Assembly: GCF_002813695.1 (NCBI RefSeq)
Contig: NZ_CP017768.1
Span: forward strand, 1,074,501 to 1,138,500
Reading direction: 5' to 3'
Length of the DNA stretch: 64,000 bases
Source of the DNA: Methanobacterium subterraneum
GTDB taxonomy: Archaea > Methanobacteriota > Methanobacteria > Methanobacteriales > Methanobacteriaceae
The notes under the pieces were generated by a model that was not told the origin of the DNA, did not search any database, and saw nothing but the letters and a program-made list of their open reading frames with translations. This document shows positions 51,483 through 63,435 of the stretch, one piece after another; position 1 is the stretch's first letter, and the number at the start of each line of letters is the position of its first letter. Both the position numbers and the translations under genes were made by a program.

Positions 51483-52427
51483 TTAATCATGGAAATTCCT
51501 GATGATTAACTCTTTTATCTCCCCCCGGCTGGACGTGTTAGAGTTAATGTTACGTTTAGCAGGCACCCGATCGATTTCATACCCACTATAGAGTTCATCA
51601 AAGAAATTATCTTTCAAATCATGATTTTTAGGGTCACTATTACTTAGAATTAGGTATGCTCCTTTTGAATCCATTTCCCTATAAAAATGTGCCAGTTTTT
51701 CCTGATCCTGGTCATTGAAGCGCTCCCGGGAGTAACTGGTGAAATGAGAAGTGCTGTTTAAGGGCCTATAGGGTGGGTCCATGTACACTAAGGTGTTTCT
51801 TTCAATGAAGTGTCGGGCATGGGTGAAGTCCCTGCACAGAATCTCAGTTTTTTCAAGGGCATGATGCACTGCCTGCAAGTTTCCTTCATCACAAATGGTA
51901 GGATTCCGGTACCTGCCAAAAGGCACGTTGAACTCACCCTTGCTATTGATACGAAACAGTCCATTGAAGCAAGTCTTATTCAGAAATATCAAGAGAGCAG
52001 TTCTCTGGATCCATTCATCACCATAATTCTGATAATCCATATCCTGCATCTTTTGGTTGTATTCCTCCCGTATACTGTAAAAATTCTCTTTCCTCACCTC
52101 TTCGCCCTTACTGAGGTGTTCTGTTTCCATATTCTTCAGGAGGGTGATGAGTTTATCCACGTCACTTTGAATCACCCTATAAGCCATGATTAATTCCGGA
52201 TTGACATCCAGGAGAATGGATTCTGTGACCTGGTAATGGTTTTTCAGGTAGAAAAACATGGCCCCCCCTCCAACAAAGGGCTCCACATACCTTTCAATAA
52301 CCCCACTTTCCAGTATAAATAGAGGTAATCTCTTTTCAAGTTCTAAAAGAAGCTGAGTTTTGCCCCCCGCCCACTTCAGGTATGGTCTGGCAATATCAAA
52401 GTCCTTTTTAAATGAATTTGTAGCCAT
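51483..52427 (-). CDS. dam: D12-class N6-adenine DNA methyltransferase (Dam-like)
   Basis: The enzyme methylates adenine in DNA. The 314-residue protein has the order of the alpha-class: 'RPYLKWAGGKTQLLLELEKR' (motif X, residues 14-33), 'YVEPFVGGGAMFFYLKNH' (motif I, SAM binding), and catalytic 'YMDPPYRPLNSTSHFTSY' (motif IV, near residue 214). The C-terminal 'NSDPKNHDLKDNFFDEL' fits Dam and MboI-type enzymes, so GATC is the likely target. No restriction endonuclease gene is next to it, so it looks solitary. The gene stands alone between a DUF1847-like gene and dph5. Confidence 0.88.
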   Translation of the reverse strand: MATNSFKKDFDIARPYLKWAGGKTQLLLELEKRLPLFILESGVIERYVEPFVGGGAMFFYLKNHYQVTESILLDVNPELIMAYRVIQSDVDKLITLLKNMETEHLSKGEEVRKENFYSIREEYNQKMQDMDYQNYGDEWIQRTALLIFLNKTCFNGLFRINSKGEFNVPFGRYRNPTICDEGNLQAVHHALEKTEILCRDFTHARHFIERNTLVYMDPPYRPLNSTSHFTSYSRERFNDQDQEKLAHFYREMDSKGAYLILSNSDPKNHDLKDNFFDELYSGYEIDRVPAKRNINSNTSSRGEIKELIIRNFHD

Positions 52428-52574
52428 TTTTGAAATCCTTAATTTTTATCAATGCAATGATTCTTTATCCCATGATTCTAATTAATTTCTAGACAATATT
52501 TAATGATATTCATAAATAAAATCCTTTAAACATCCCAATAACTAATTCCCCATCTAATTAATCCAGCATCTGAT

Positions 52575-53395
<821 letters not shown>

Positions 53396-53594
53396 GGATG
53401 TTTATAAAATTTTATTTTAGGGTTAACATAAATTGTTAATCAGTAATTCTAAAAAGGGATATTCCTGGAAAAACTTAAAGAAACCTAGGATAATGTAAAG
53501 GAAATAAAGATAAATAGAGGGAACTAGGATAAATGAAATAAATTAAAAGAATACAAGAGATTAGAGAAATATAATAATAAATTCGAGGAATTCC

Positions 53595-54626
53595 ATGATT
53601 GGATTAAAGGTCCCTAAAAATGAAGCTAACCGTATCCGCCTCCTTCTACAGGAGAAGGCAATTCTGGATCATGATTGGAAAATCAGACGCTGGGAGGACC
53701 ACGTGTACCTCCCCCTAACTCAAGAACCTGATAATGATTTTTTGGAAGAAATTGGGCTTGATATGGGTAATATTGTGGATACTGAATTTGAAGAAGTTAA
53801 AAGGCGACCCCGGAATATGGAAAATTACCTCCAGGGAAAGATACCACAGAGAAAGATGGAGGAGTTCAAAAAATCCTTTGATATTATGGGGGATGTGGTG
53901 ATCCTGGAGATTCCTGGAGACCTGGAGGAAGAGAAGTACCTCATTGGTGATGCTGCCCTTAGATTCACCAAAAGAAGGTCTGTTTATCGTAAAAAAAGTG
54001 CGATTAAGGGTGTTGTCCGCACTAGGGAATTGGAACATCTTGCTGGTGAGGATATCCCTGAAACCGTCCACCGGGAATATGATTCCCGGATAATGCTGGA
54101 TGTGAAGAAGGTTTATTTCAGTCCCCGTCTGGCCACGGAAAGACGGATCATTGGGGATCAGGTCACAGATGGTGAGGTGATTATTGACATGTTCACTGGG
54201 GTGGGTCCCTTTGCAATTAACATTGCCCGTAGACCCCAACTCAAAAATGTGGAGATATACGCCATAGACATCAACCCATCAGCAATTCATTACCTCAAGG
54301 AAAATATTGAGTTAAACAAGGTGCAGGGAAAGATTAACCCACTCTTGGGTGATGTGGCTGAAGTTTTAAAGGATCTGGATGTGAAGGCAGACCGGATTAT
54401 TATGAATTTGCCGGGAACCGCCTCCAAGTTCCTGCAAGTGGCAGTGGAGCATTTAAAACCCGGAGGGGTTCTTAATTATTATCAGTTCAGCCGTGACTAT
54501 GAAGATCCTATCAAAAGGGTTGAAGAGGCAGCCTATCCCCGCCAGGTTGAGGTTCTGGGTAAACGGAAAGTCAAGTCCCGTAGTCCCGGAGTATGGCATG
54601 TGGCCATTGATGCCAGAATCACCTGA
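53595..54626 (+). CDS. trm5: tRNA (guanine37-N1)-methyltransferase Trm5
   Basis: Trm5 methylates G37 next to the anticodon and prevents frameshifting. The 343-residue protein has the archaeal Trm5 domains: an N-terminal D1/D2 region, 'YFSPRLATERRIIGDQV', the SAM motif 'IIDMFTGVGPFAINIA' near residue 196, 'VEIYAIDINPSAIHYLKENI' and 'IIMNLPGTASKFL', where N-L-P-G replaces the usual NPPY. 'KSRSPGVWHVAIDARI' ends the protein. GAGG precedes the ATG. The closest subgroup appears to be Trm5b. Confidence 0.92.
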   Translation: MIGLKVPKNEANRIRLLLQEKAILDHDWKIRRWEDHVYLPLTQEPDNDFLEEIGLDMGNIVDTEFEEVKRRPRNMENYLQGKIPQRKMEEFKKSFDIMGDVVILEIPGDLEEEKYLIGDAALRFTKRRSVYRKKSAIKGVVRTRELEHLAGEDIPETVHREYDSRIMLDVKKVYFSPRLATERRIIGDQVTDGEVIIDMFTGVGPFAINIARRPQLKNVEIYAIDINPSAIHYLKENIELNKVQGKINPLLGDVAEVLKDLDVKADRIIMNLPGTASKFLQVAVEHLKPGGVLNYYQFSRDYEDPIKRVEEAAYPRQVEVLGKRKVKSRSPGVWHVAIDARIT

Positions 54627-54744
54627 GAATAGATATATCAAAACTTATCAAAGATTGCATCCTTAATCCAATAAATTACCAGGAAAATGCACTCGTATAC
54701 TTAAATACAATAACAAGAATTAATAAGAGGTTCAAGGAGTTTTT

Positions 54745-55314
54745 ATGACTGAAGAAAAATTTCCCGAATTATTGGAAGTGGAATACTCATTTAGCCAGGG
54801 CGGGCATAATTCACTTAAATTAGTGGAGGGGAGGCTCTTCTTTTTTTCAGAAGCAGATTCTCATCTATCTGAAAAGAATGAATACTTGACCATGGTTTCC
54901 ATTCCTGAAACAGGAAAATGGAAACACTTCTGGGATGATCTAGATCATTGCGGTATTTGGGAATGGGAAGATTGCCGGCTTCCACCGGATAATGGGGGAA
55001 AATCATCATCAGAAAATCATCAAACTGGTGAGGAGTCTTGTAATTGCCCTGATGACAATTGTGACTGTGACTTTCCCAATAATAATGTCTCCACTGAGGA
55101 GGAGATCTCCAATGGAGATGACATTTCTATTGAAGGAGATATTTGGCAGGTAAAGATCATTCATGGTTCTCAAAGCTTTTTCTGTAAAAACTGGCTCTTG
55201 GAAGAAATAGAAACAAAATCAACCCCTGAATTTTTCCAGGCCCTAAAGAAACTTTCCAACGTGGATGTTACTAAACCCTTTGCTGATTTGTCAAAAAGAT
55301 TAGTTTCTGATTAG
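54745..55314 (+). CDS. Hypothetical protein with Cys/Asp-rich insert
   Basis: AAGGAG precedes the ATG by seven bases. The 189-residue soluble protein has an N-terminal beta-rich part ('LLEVEYSFSQGGHNSLKLVE'), a conserved-looking 'WKHFWDDLDHCGIWEWEDC' and a hydrophilic insert (about 90-125) containing 'SCNCPDDNCDCDFPNN'. The C-terminal part resumes with 'GDIWQVKIIHGSQSFFCKN' and a final helix. Four closely spaced cysteines with aspartates could bind a metal. I do not know the family. Confidence 0.65.
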   Translation: MTEEKFPELLEVEYSFSQGGHNSLKLVEGRLFFFSEADSHLSEKNEYLTMVSIPETGKWKHFWDDLDHCGIWEWEDCRLPPDNGGKSSSENHQTGEESCNCPDDNCDCDFPNNNVSTEEEISNGDDISIEGDIWQVKIIHGSQSFFCKNWLLEEIETKSTPEFFQALKKLSNVDVTKPFADLSKRLVSD

Positions 55315-55511
55315 ATTTAATGAATTTTAACTATTTTATGCTGGATTTAAGAAATAGATGGAATAATAAGAAATATTTGGGATAATTTGGGATAAATTAG
55401 TTATTTTTATTCTTAACTGGAAAAATAAGTCCTATTTAATCTTATTATTCTTACTAAGATATTTTATCACTAAGTCTTGAATATAAAAATTAAGCTCCCT
55501 TCCATATTTAT

Positions 55512-56441
55512 TCAGAAAGGATCCACAATTCCATCTTCAGTTATAATACCGGTTATAAGGTCGCTGGGCACCACATCAAATGAGGGGTTACGAACCTGGG
55601 TACCTAATGGTGCTGCAATACATCCAGCAAAGGCTAAAACTTCCATAGGATCGCGTTCTTCTACCACAGTATCGTATATGCTGTTTTCACTGTCGAAGGT
55701 GCTTTTAGGTGCAGCCACATAGAATGGTACGTTGAATCGTTTGGCTGCCAGTGCCACCATGAGTGATCCTATTTTGTTGGCTATTCCACCTTTAGCCACC
55801 CGGTCTGCCCCTATGACCACCTTATTTATCTCTCCTTCCTGCATAAGACGGCCGGCAGCACCATCCACGATGAGTTTCACTGGTATGTTTTCCTGTTGCA
55901 TTTCCCAGACACTCAGTCTGGCTCCCTGGAGTACTGGTCGGGTTTCATCACACACCACATTGATGTTTTTCCCTTCCTCATTGGCTGCGCGGATAACCCC
56001 TAATGCTGTGCCGTAATCCACACAGGCCAGTGCCCCGGCATTACAGTGGGTCAGTATGGTGTCACCATCATCGATCACTGCGGCTCCGTATCTGCCCATG
56101 CGTCGGTTGGTATCCATATCTTCTTCATATATTAGTAATGCTTCTTTAAGAGGATCATCTGATCCCATAACCCGGTCCACTGCCCAGAACAGGTTCACTG
56201 CTGTTGGTCTAGCGTCTTTCATTTTTTGGGCTGCTTCTTCCATATCTTCATCTGCCAAAAAGGCCAGAGCCATCCCAAAGGCAGCGGCCACACCAATAGC
56301 TGGGGCTCCCCGGACCACCATGGTTTTAATGGCAGTTATAACATCTTGATATGTTCCGCACACAAGGTATTCTGTTTCGTGGGGAAGTAAAGTCTGATCT
56401 AATAGGTAAAGAAGGTCATCCTTCCAGTACATGGTTTTCAT
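55512..56441 (-). CDS. mtnA: S-methyl-5-thioribose-1-phosphate isomerase
   Basis: The enzyme converts methylthioribose-1-phosphate to methylthioribulose-1-phosphate in methionine salvage. The 309-residue protein has 'MVVRGAPAIGVAAAFGMAL' (residues 42-60), 'ILTHCNAGALACVDYGTALG' with the catalytic cysteine, and 'VVIGADRVAKGGIANKIG' with the catalytic aspartate near residue 213. These separate it from the related eIF2B and ribose-1,5-bisphosphate isomerases. The last residues 'DLITGIITEDGIVDPF' are usual. It is monocistronic. Confidence 0.92.
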   Translation of the reverse strand: MKTMYWKDDLLYLLDQTLLPHETEYLVCGTYQDVITAIKTMVVRGAPAIGVAAAFGMALAFLADEDMEEAAQKMKDARPTAVNLFWAVDRVMGSDDPLKEALLIYEEDMDTNRRMGRYGAAVIDDGDTILTHCNAGALACVDYGTALGVIRAANEEGKNINVVCDETRPVLQGARLSVWEMQQENIPVKLIVDGAAGRLMQEGEINKVVIGADRVAKGGIANKIGSLMVALAAKRFNVPFYVAAPKSTFDSENSIYDTVVEERDPMEVLAFAGCIAAPLGTQVRNPSFDVVPSDLITGIITEDGIVDPF

Positions 56442-56608
56442 GGTTAATTCACATCCGATTTTTTAATAAATTAGTGTTTGCTAGTATCCGATTAATATTT
56501 TGAAATATAATAAATGAGTACTAGATTCGTGATAATGATGAATATAATTGATTTAAAACAAATTTATCAGTTAAATTAAAAAAAATGGTTTAAAGTGATG
56601 AAGTATCC

Positions 56609-57460
56609 CTAGTAATGGCTGGCTGGGGTCATGTCCAGGTGTTTATCCTCTTTTCCAGGGACTCCGTAGGCATCGGCCCGGCACTGGGTGCAGGCACGGA
56701 AGACTGGTATGGTTTCTTCCACTTTATCCCTTACATTGGAGAGTTCATCACATCCCGGTTTGGGATAATCCTTCATTTTATATAAGGGTATGAGCGGTAT
56801 GACGTTCATCAAACTGGCACCTCGTTTTTTCACTTCCCTGGCGATGTCTTCAATGTGTTCATCGTTAAGGCCGGGTATGAGGACGCTGTTAACCTTGACC
56901 ACCACTCCCAGTTTGGATATCTTTTCGATTCCTTCTAATTGTTTTTCGGATATGATCTTGAATGCTTCCTCTCCCTGGTAGACCTTACCATCATAAACTG
57001 CTCTGGAATATATGTTTTTACCAATTTCAGGGTCCACTGCATTGACAGTTACGGTGATGGTGCTGACGTTTACTTCGGCCACTTCCTCAGCCATATCTGC
57101 AAGTAGGAGGCCATTGGTACTCATACACTTTATAAGGTCTGGGAATTTTTTATCGATTATTCGGAAGAATTCCAGTGTTTCGGGGTTGGCCAGGGCATCG
57201 CCGGGTCCGGCTACTCCCACCACGCTGATGGGCATTTCCTTGATAACCTTAGCTACATGGATTACTGCTTCTTCCACCGTCATTACCCTGGAGGATACTC
57301 CAGGGCGTTGTTCACATTTGTTAAGTTCACGGGTGCAGAAGTTGCACTGTATATTACAGCGAGGTGCGATGGGCAGATGAACTCTTCCCACCTTGTCATG
57401 CATTTTTTCATTAAAACATGGATGTACACGGGTTATATGTGCGAATTTAGATTCATTCAT
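56609..57460 (-). CDS. nifB: NifB-type radical SAM enzyme (short archaeal form)
   Basis: NifB fuses two [4Fe-4S] clusters and inserts carbon and sulfur to make the 8Fe precursor of nitrogenase cofactor. The 283-residue protein has the radical SAM cysteines C35, C39 and C42 in 'APRCNIQCNFCTREL', the NifB-specific 'HPCFNEKMHDKVGRVHLP' (C15), 'KCEQRPGVSS' (C49) and the C-terminal pair in 'RACTQCRADAYGVPGK'. The NifX-like tail of bacterial NifB is absent, as in methanogens. GGGGAGG precedes the ATG. It lies just downstream of mmp17 on the same strand, 127 bases away. A role in nitrogenase, in methyl-CoM reductase activation or in both is possible. Confidence 0.9.
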   Translation of the reverse strand: MNESKFAHITRVHPCFNEKMHDKVGRVHLPIAPRCNIQCNFCTRELNKCEQRPGVSSRVMTVEEAVIHVAKVIKEMPISVVGVAGPGDALANPETLEFFRIIDKKFPDLIKCMSTNGLLLADMAEEVAEVNVSTITVTVNAVDPEIGKNIYSRAVYDGKVYQGEEAFKIISEKQLEGIEKISKLGVVVKVNSVLIPGLNDEHIEDIAREVKKRGASLMNVIPLIPLYKMKDYPKPGCDELSNVRDKVEETIPVFRACTQCRADAYGVPGKEDKHLDMTPASHY

Positions 57461-57587
57461 AGAATTTCCTCCCCATCTTTGGTGGATGTGACTTTAAAAA
57501 ATTCCATTGTAGTTTTTAAAAATTTCCAGGAATATTCAGTTATTAATTTGATTTTTTAGTTTAAAATTTCTAGTGGATGTTATTTAT

Positions 57588-58157
57588 TTAATATGATTTT
57601 TTATTCTCTTCCATTTTTTTAATGATCTGGCGAGTTTTTTCCAGGTATTCTTCCTTGATGTACTCATCGGAACAGGTAAGGGCAATGATGTTGCCCTGGG
57701 AGTAGTGATCCACCACCCGGAATCCTTCGGGAATAATCCTGAAAATGGCATCATAGACCTTCTTCTTAAGGTCTTCTTCAGGGTTGTGGACCACCAGTCC
57801 TTCCAGTTTAATCTGAGGGTCATCAACAATAACCTCGAAACGGCTGGGTTGATGTATTTTATTCCTTCCCTCAATTTCCCAGAGTTTTTTCAGAAGTTCG
57901 GGTAGATAGTTTTCATCTTTTATCTTTATGAAAGCTTCGTTGGCTTCAGCATCGTATTCGTATTCTGCAAAGTCCTCCATGACCACTGGAGGGGATGTTT
58001 TTTCATACTGGACCACGATGATAAACACTGGTTCACGGGGATCCACGTATATTTGAATATCTTTCACTGCGCGAACTACTTGTACTTCCTGGAGTATGTG
58101 TCTAGTGATCATATCGTAGACTTCACGCCCATTTTCATCGTAGCATTCTACCTGCAT
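57588..58157 (-). CDS. mmp17: Methanogenesis marker protein 17
   Basis: The 189-residue soluble protein starts MQVECYDENGREVYDMITRH and has strand/helix segments such as 'DIQIYVDPREPVFIIVVQYE' and 'FEVIVDDPQIKLEGLVVHN', with a cysteine near the C-terminus ('ALTCSDEYIKEEYLEKT'). Its sequence and position next to mmp15 match marker 17 (TIGR03291). As I recall, Mmp17 is among the subunits found with McrC in the ATP-driven methyl-coenzyme M reductase activation complex. It is 15 bases downstream of mmp15 and shares its transcript. Confidence 0.85.
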   Translation of the reverse strand: MQVECYDENGREVYDMITRHILQEVQVVRAVKDIQIYVDPREPVFIIVVQYEKTSPPVVMEDFAEYEYDAEANEAFIKIKDENYLPELLKKLWEIEGRNKIHQPSRFEVIVDDPQIKLEGLVVHNPEEDLKKKVYDAIFRIIPEGFRVVDHYSQGNIIALTCSDEYIKEEYLEKTRQIIKKMEENKKSY

Positions 58158-58172
58158 TTTATATCCCCTGGA

Positions 58173-59423
58173 TTATTTTTTAGCCCCAAAATCTGTCTTA
58201 TCTCCCAATCCAGAAACAAGTAGGGCTCCTCCAACAGCTCCAATGTACTGGGAGTATTCAGGTACAATAACATCCATTCCTCCCAGGACTGTACTAACTG
58301 CTTCCACCAGTCCCCCGATTAGGCTGGTTCCCCCTACCTGGATCAGGGGCTCTCGCACATCAATTTCCTGTAATTGCTGTTCGTAGACCTGTTCCGCTAC
58401 AGAATGACAGGCAGCTGCAGCTACATCCTCTTTAGCACCACCTGCAGCCAGAGAAGTGACCAGGTCCTGAATACCGAATACTATGCAGTAACTGTTCAGG
58501 ATTGCTTTTTTAAAGTCTCCCTTGAGAGCAAGAGGCCCAAGTTCACTTATATCCACCCCTAAACGTCGGGCGGTGATTTCCAGGAATCTTCCTGAGGCTC
58601 CAGCACATATTCCCCCCATGGTGAAGTTATCAGGGATTCCGTCATTGACTGTAATGACTTTGTTATCCATACCACCTATATCCAGTACAGTGGCTTCACC
58701 TTTCTGGTGTCCTGCCAGGTAAACTGCCCCTTTAGAGTTAACAGAGAGTTCTTCTTGTATAAGAGCAGCATTCAGGTGTTTACCAATGGTCAGCCGCCCG
58801 TAACCGGTGACTCCCACACCATCCACATCATCGAATTTATAACCAGTGTCCTTGAAAGCCTGATCCATTCCATCCTTGGAACAGCCTATAACATCGGTGG
58901 TTGGTAGCCATCCTGTTCCTATGATCTTGTTATTTTCCATTAACACCACTTTAGTGGTAGTTGAACCAGAATCTATCCCTAGGGTGAGTCCTTCCTGTTT
59001 TTCCCTGGCCAGTAGGCTTTTTCTGGCTACGATGGTGGAGAGGGCTTCCATCCTAATGAAGAGTTCATCGGCCTTGGTTCGTTCAGTGAATGAATATGTG
59101 ACCACAGGTAAGTTAGTGTTCTCCTGTATGAATCGCCTTACTTCATTTCTGACCAGGGCTCCTTCAGCACATCTGAAACAGGTGGCTATGAAAACTGCAT
59201 CTGCATCTGATTTTCCTTCAGCCAGAGACATGGCTCTGGCAATCATTAACCTTATGCTGCTACTGGCAGCATTGAATCCGAACTTATGGTATGCTTCGTC
59301 AATGTAGTCCAGGTCGGCTTCAGGGATAACAATCTCAGCTCCAAATGTGGCTGCTGCCTTTTCAATCTCTTTCTGAACCCCACTGTACTCGGTTCCGCAT
59401 GAAATTTGAGCTATTTTTACCAT
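58173..59423 (-). CDS. mmp15: Methanogenesis marker protein 15 (ASKHA-type activator ATPase)
   Basis: The start is ATG 59423 ([16 protein letters not shown]), preceded by GGTGGAGGAATAAG, giving 416 residues; the frame to 59495 overlaps the upstream gene. An N-terminal region contains '[20 protein letters not shown]' (C82, C85), followed by a BcrAD/BadFG ATPase: '[15 protein letters not shown]' (phosphate loop, 149-158) and '[20 protein letters not shown]', whose cysteine (C273) is the cluster ligand in 2-hydroxyacyl-CoA dehydratase activators. The protein therefore looks like an ATP-driven electron-injecting activator, fitting a role in activating methyl-coenzyme M reductase. Confidence 0.9.
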   Translation of the reverse strand: MVKIAQISCGTEYSGVQKEIEKAAATFGAEIVIPEADLDYIDEAYHKFGFNAASSSIRLMIARAMSLAEGKSDADAVFIATCFRCAEGALVRNEVRRFIQENTNLPVVTYSFTERTKADELFIRMEALSTIVARKSLLAREKQEGLTLGIDSGSTTTKVVLMENNKIIGTGWLPTTDVIGCSKDGMDQAFKDTGYKFDDVDGVGVTGYGRLTIGKHLNAALIQEELSVNSKGAVYLAGHQKGEATVLDIGGMDNKVITVNDGIPDNFTMGGICAGASGRFLEITARRLGVDISELGPLALKGDFKKAILNSYCIVFGIQDLVTSLAAGGAKEDVAAAACHSVAEQVYEQQLQEIDVREPLIQVGGTSLIGGLVEAVSTVLGGMDVIVPEYSQYIGAVGGALLVSGLGDKTDFGAKK

Positions 59424-59424
59424 C

Positions 59425-59934
59425 TTATTCCTCCACCTGCTCCTTGGTCTTTCCCTCTTGAGTTTCATTGGTTTTTCCAGGTTCTTCAGAATCATCTGAT
59501 TTGTCTAACTCGTCCAGGAATGTGTTGATACGGTTAACCACTTCCATGGTTTCTTCCCTGGTTTTTGGGTAGTGGATTTCCAGAACTGGAATACCTCTTT
59601 TGCGCAGGAAGTACATTGAAAGTTCATTGGTACGGGCACATCCTATACATCCAAAACCATAAGGGGCGTCTTCCATAATTATAGCTGCTTCAGCTTCGTC
59701 AATAATCGGCCCGAATATGGCCATTCTTCCCCTCACCCCAGATGGAACTTCAATTGCTGCGTATTTCAGGCCTTTGATGGGTTCTTCCTCAGTGATGTTA
59801 AATGGAGGTGAGTCTATTTCCGGGTCAGTGACCTTCTTACGGATTTCTTTCTGGATTACCAGGGGCTCATGACCCCTTCGCTCCACCATATCTGCCAGTA
59901 TCAATGAGTTAGGTGGGAAAACAGCTATTTTCAC
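59425..59934 (-). CDS. mmp5: Methanogenesis marker protein 5
   Basis: This 169-residue protein starts [20 protein letters not shown] and shows '[20 protein letters not shown]', with a C-x2-C pair, and '[19 protein letters not shown]'. These fit marker 5 (TIGR03271). The C-terminal 30 residues are acidic and probably disordered ('[20 protein letters not shown]'). Its start overlaps the end of the DUF2111 gene by four bases, and its stop lies one base before the mmp15 ATG, so all are translationally linked. Confidence 0.87.
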   Translation of the reverse strand: MKIAVFPPNSLILADMVERRGHEPLVIQKEIRKKVTDPEIDSPPFNITEEEPIKGLKYAAIEVPSGVRGRMAIFGPIIDEAEAAIIMEDAPYGFGCIGCARTNELSMYFLRKRGIPVLEIHYPKTREETMEVVNRINTFLDELDKSDDSEEPGKTNETQEGKTKEQVEE

Positions 59935-60308
59935 TGTAGACCACCCCTGGACTCGGTGAATCCTTCTGGTCTTCTTGTAATCTCCATTATATCACTGTAA
60001 ATTCCCTTGGTAATGTCCACTACTCCCATTGCTGCGATGATATGGCCTTCTTCTATTATGGGAACCACTACCACGGGTGTGTCTTTATATTCCCCACTTT
60101 CTGGTATTTTTTGAACCATTTCACCGCTTTTTAGCACTTCTTCCAGGATTGGTCCGGTGTAGTTATAATCCAGAACCTTTCCACCTTCAATGCGTACACC
60201 GGGATTGTTAAGTGTGCGCATGGTCATGGGGAGTCCGTTTACCAGTTGGTGAATGGCCATTGCCATTGCTACCAGTTCTTCTCCAGTTGAGGATGGATTG
60301 ATATTCAT
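59931..60308 (-). CDS. DUF2111 protein of the methanogenesis-marker operon
   Basis: This 125-residue protein is typified by '[20 protein letters not shown]' (residues 18-37), '[20 protein letters not shown]' and '[20 protein letters not shown]'. That PAS/GAF-like strand pattern fits the methanogen family DUF2111. It lacks cysteines, so it is not a cluster carrier; the fold could sense a small molecule. It overlaps mmp6 at its 5' end and mmp5 at its 3' end by four bases each (ATGA-type overlaps), so it is a constitutive member of the operon despite having no marker number that I recall. Confidence 0.83.
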   Translation of the reverse strand: MNINPSSTGEELVAMAMAIHQLVNGLPMTMRTLNNPGVRIEGGKVLDYNYTGPILEEVLKSGEMVQKIPESGEYKDTPVVVVPIIEEGHIIAAMGVVDITKGIYSDIMEITRRPEGFTESRGGLQ

Positions 60309-60710
60309 TTTTCACACTCCTGGGCAATTTTTTTAAATTCATCAGGGGTAATTTTCTCTGGTTCTTCCAGGTTCACTTTTTCCGGGTTTTCCAGGGCGTC
60401 ACACACATATTCCAGTAGTTCATATTCCTTCTCTAGCTGGTGGAATCCTTCCCTGGCCGCACCTCGTTTTGCACGGCATCTTCTAGGGTCTCCTGGTGGG
60501 AATCCCCGGTCTTTGGTGAAAATGTTAGATGGGTCCAGTTTTCTTATTCGGTTTACTGCTTCTAACACATCCTTTTCTTCCCCATGTATCACTGCACCGT
60601 AACAAGTGGATTTAATGGTTAGGGGCAATTCTAGCATGTGCAGTTTTCCCACCAGTTCGCTCTGGCTTAGCTGGGCCTTTGGCCCTAATACAAACATCCT
60701 GGTGACTTTA

Positions 60711-60727
<17 letters not shown>
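60305..60727 (-). CDS. mmp6: Methanogenesis marker protein 6
   Basis: The 140-residue protein begins [16 protein letters not shown] and carries the marker 6 signature '[20 protein letters not shown]' near residue 70-89, with a conserved cysteine. It matches TIGR03272. It overlaps mmp3 upstream by 17 bases and DUF2111 downstream by four. It belongs to the group of proteins reported around McrC and methyl-coenzyme M reductase maturation; its own biochemical role is unknown. Confidence 0.9.
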
Positions 60728-62246
<1,519 letters not shown>

Positions 62247-62254
62247 ATACCCTC

Positions 62255-63241
62255 CTAGGGATTTTCATCATGTATTCCAGTGATCTTATCAGTGCAAAAG
62301 TCAAATACAATCTCTTTATCATTTCCAGAAGTTAAGTATAGTTTCTGGTCAGATATTATACTACCCACCACCATGGTGGTGATGTTAACATTTTCCAGGA
62401 TTTCTATGATCCTCTGAACATTTTCTTCCCTGGCAGTGAGGACAAATCCGGATCCAGGGTAAAGTTTCAACCAGTCCTCCCAGTTCACATCATTGCTGCG
62501 AGGTATGAGTTCCAATTCCACTATAGCTCCCATATTTGAGGTTTCCAGAAGCATTCCAAGGGTTCCCAGAGTTCCAGGGTTACTAATATCTTTTCCAGCA
62601 GTGAGGAGGTGTTTTTTTGCAATTTCATTCATGGCGGTGATCTGGGCCTGTACCAGGTCTGCACTTTTCATGGTAGTGGTGTCCCAGTTAAGGTGGAACT
62701 GGGGATGTATTGCACCATCCAGATCTATGGCTACCAGTACCTTATCACCCGGTCTAGCACCACAGCTGGTGATGATATCCTCACGATTCATTATACCAGT
62801 TATGGAAACATCCAGGGAATTGTAAGGAGCATCAGGGTGGACATGCCCCCCCACCATCGGTACACCGAATTTCTTAACCCCTTCGTTAATTCCATCCATA
62901 ATCTGACGGCATATATCTTTATCCTGAGTGGAAAGGACGTTGGTCATTCCAATGGGCATCCCACCCATGGCAGCAATGTCGTTCACATTTACCAGTACTG
63001 AGCAGTACCCGGCCCACCAGGGATCAGCCTCCATTAATTTTCCCCACATTCCATCAGCAGCCAAGAGAACTACCTGGCCGTTCCCAATCTCCAGGGCTGA
63101 TGCATCATCCCCGAAACCAAGAAGAGTTCTTCCCGAAATATTGTAAGTTTCTTCCAGGAGCCCAGTTACGTCTTTTATGAGATTTTTACGAGTAATTCCC
63201 TCAAAACTTCGTATAGAATCAACAAGTGAGCTTAAATCCAC
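62255..63241 (-). CDS. mmp2: AIR synthase-related protein, methanogenesis marker 2
   Basis: The protein belongs to the PurM/SelD/HypE superfamily: '[20 protein letters not shown]' (ATP-binding loop), '[20 protein letters not shown]' and '[20 protein letters not shown]'. It fits marker 2 (TIGR03267). Members of the superfamily use ATP to activate amides or seleno/thio groups. The start is GTG 63241, with GAGGTG just upstream. It is the first gene of the nifB-proximal marker operon, with a promoter in 63242-63300. Confidence 0.87.
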   Translation of the reverse strand: MDLSSLVDSIRSFEGITRKNLIKDVTGLLEETYNISGRTLLGFGDDASALEIGNGQVVLLAADGMWGKLMEADPWWAGYCSVLVNVNDIAAMGGMPIGMTNVLSTQDKDICRQIMDGINEGVKKFGVPMVGGHVHPDAPYNSLDVSITGIMNREDIITSCGARPGDKVLVAIDLDGAIHPQFHLNWDTTTMKSADLVQAQITAMNEIAKKHLLTAGKDISNPGTLGTLGMLLETSNMGAIVELELIPRSNDVNWEDWLKLYPGSGFVLTAREENVQRIIEILENVNITTMVVGSIISDQKLYLTSGNDKEIVFDFCTDKITGIHDENP

Positions 63242-63435
63242 GAGTGCACCTCGATTTCATTTTATAATCCAATGATCTCTTATAATGCAATAATTATATG
63301 CAGAGATATAATTTTTTATTTATTTATGGTTGGTTTTTAAGGATTAGTCAATCACGGGTTAATTGTCAACAGAATCACAGCCAAGAATATTATAATTTAA
63401 TTAATCCAAAGTTAGGATCTCCTTATTTGTAACCC

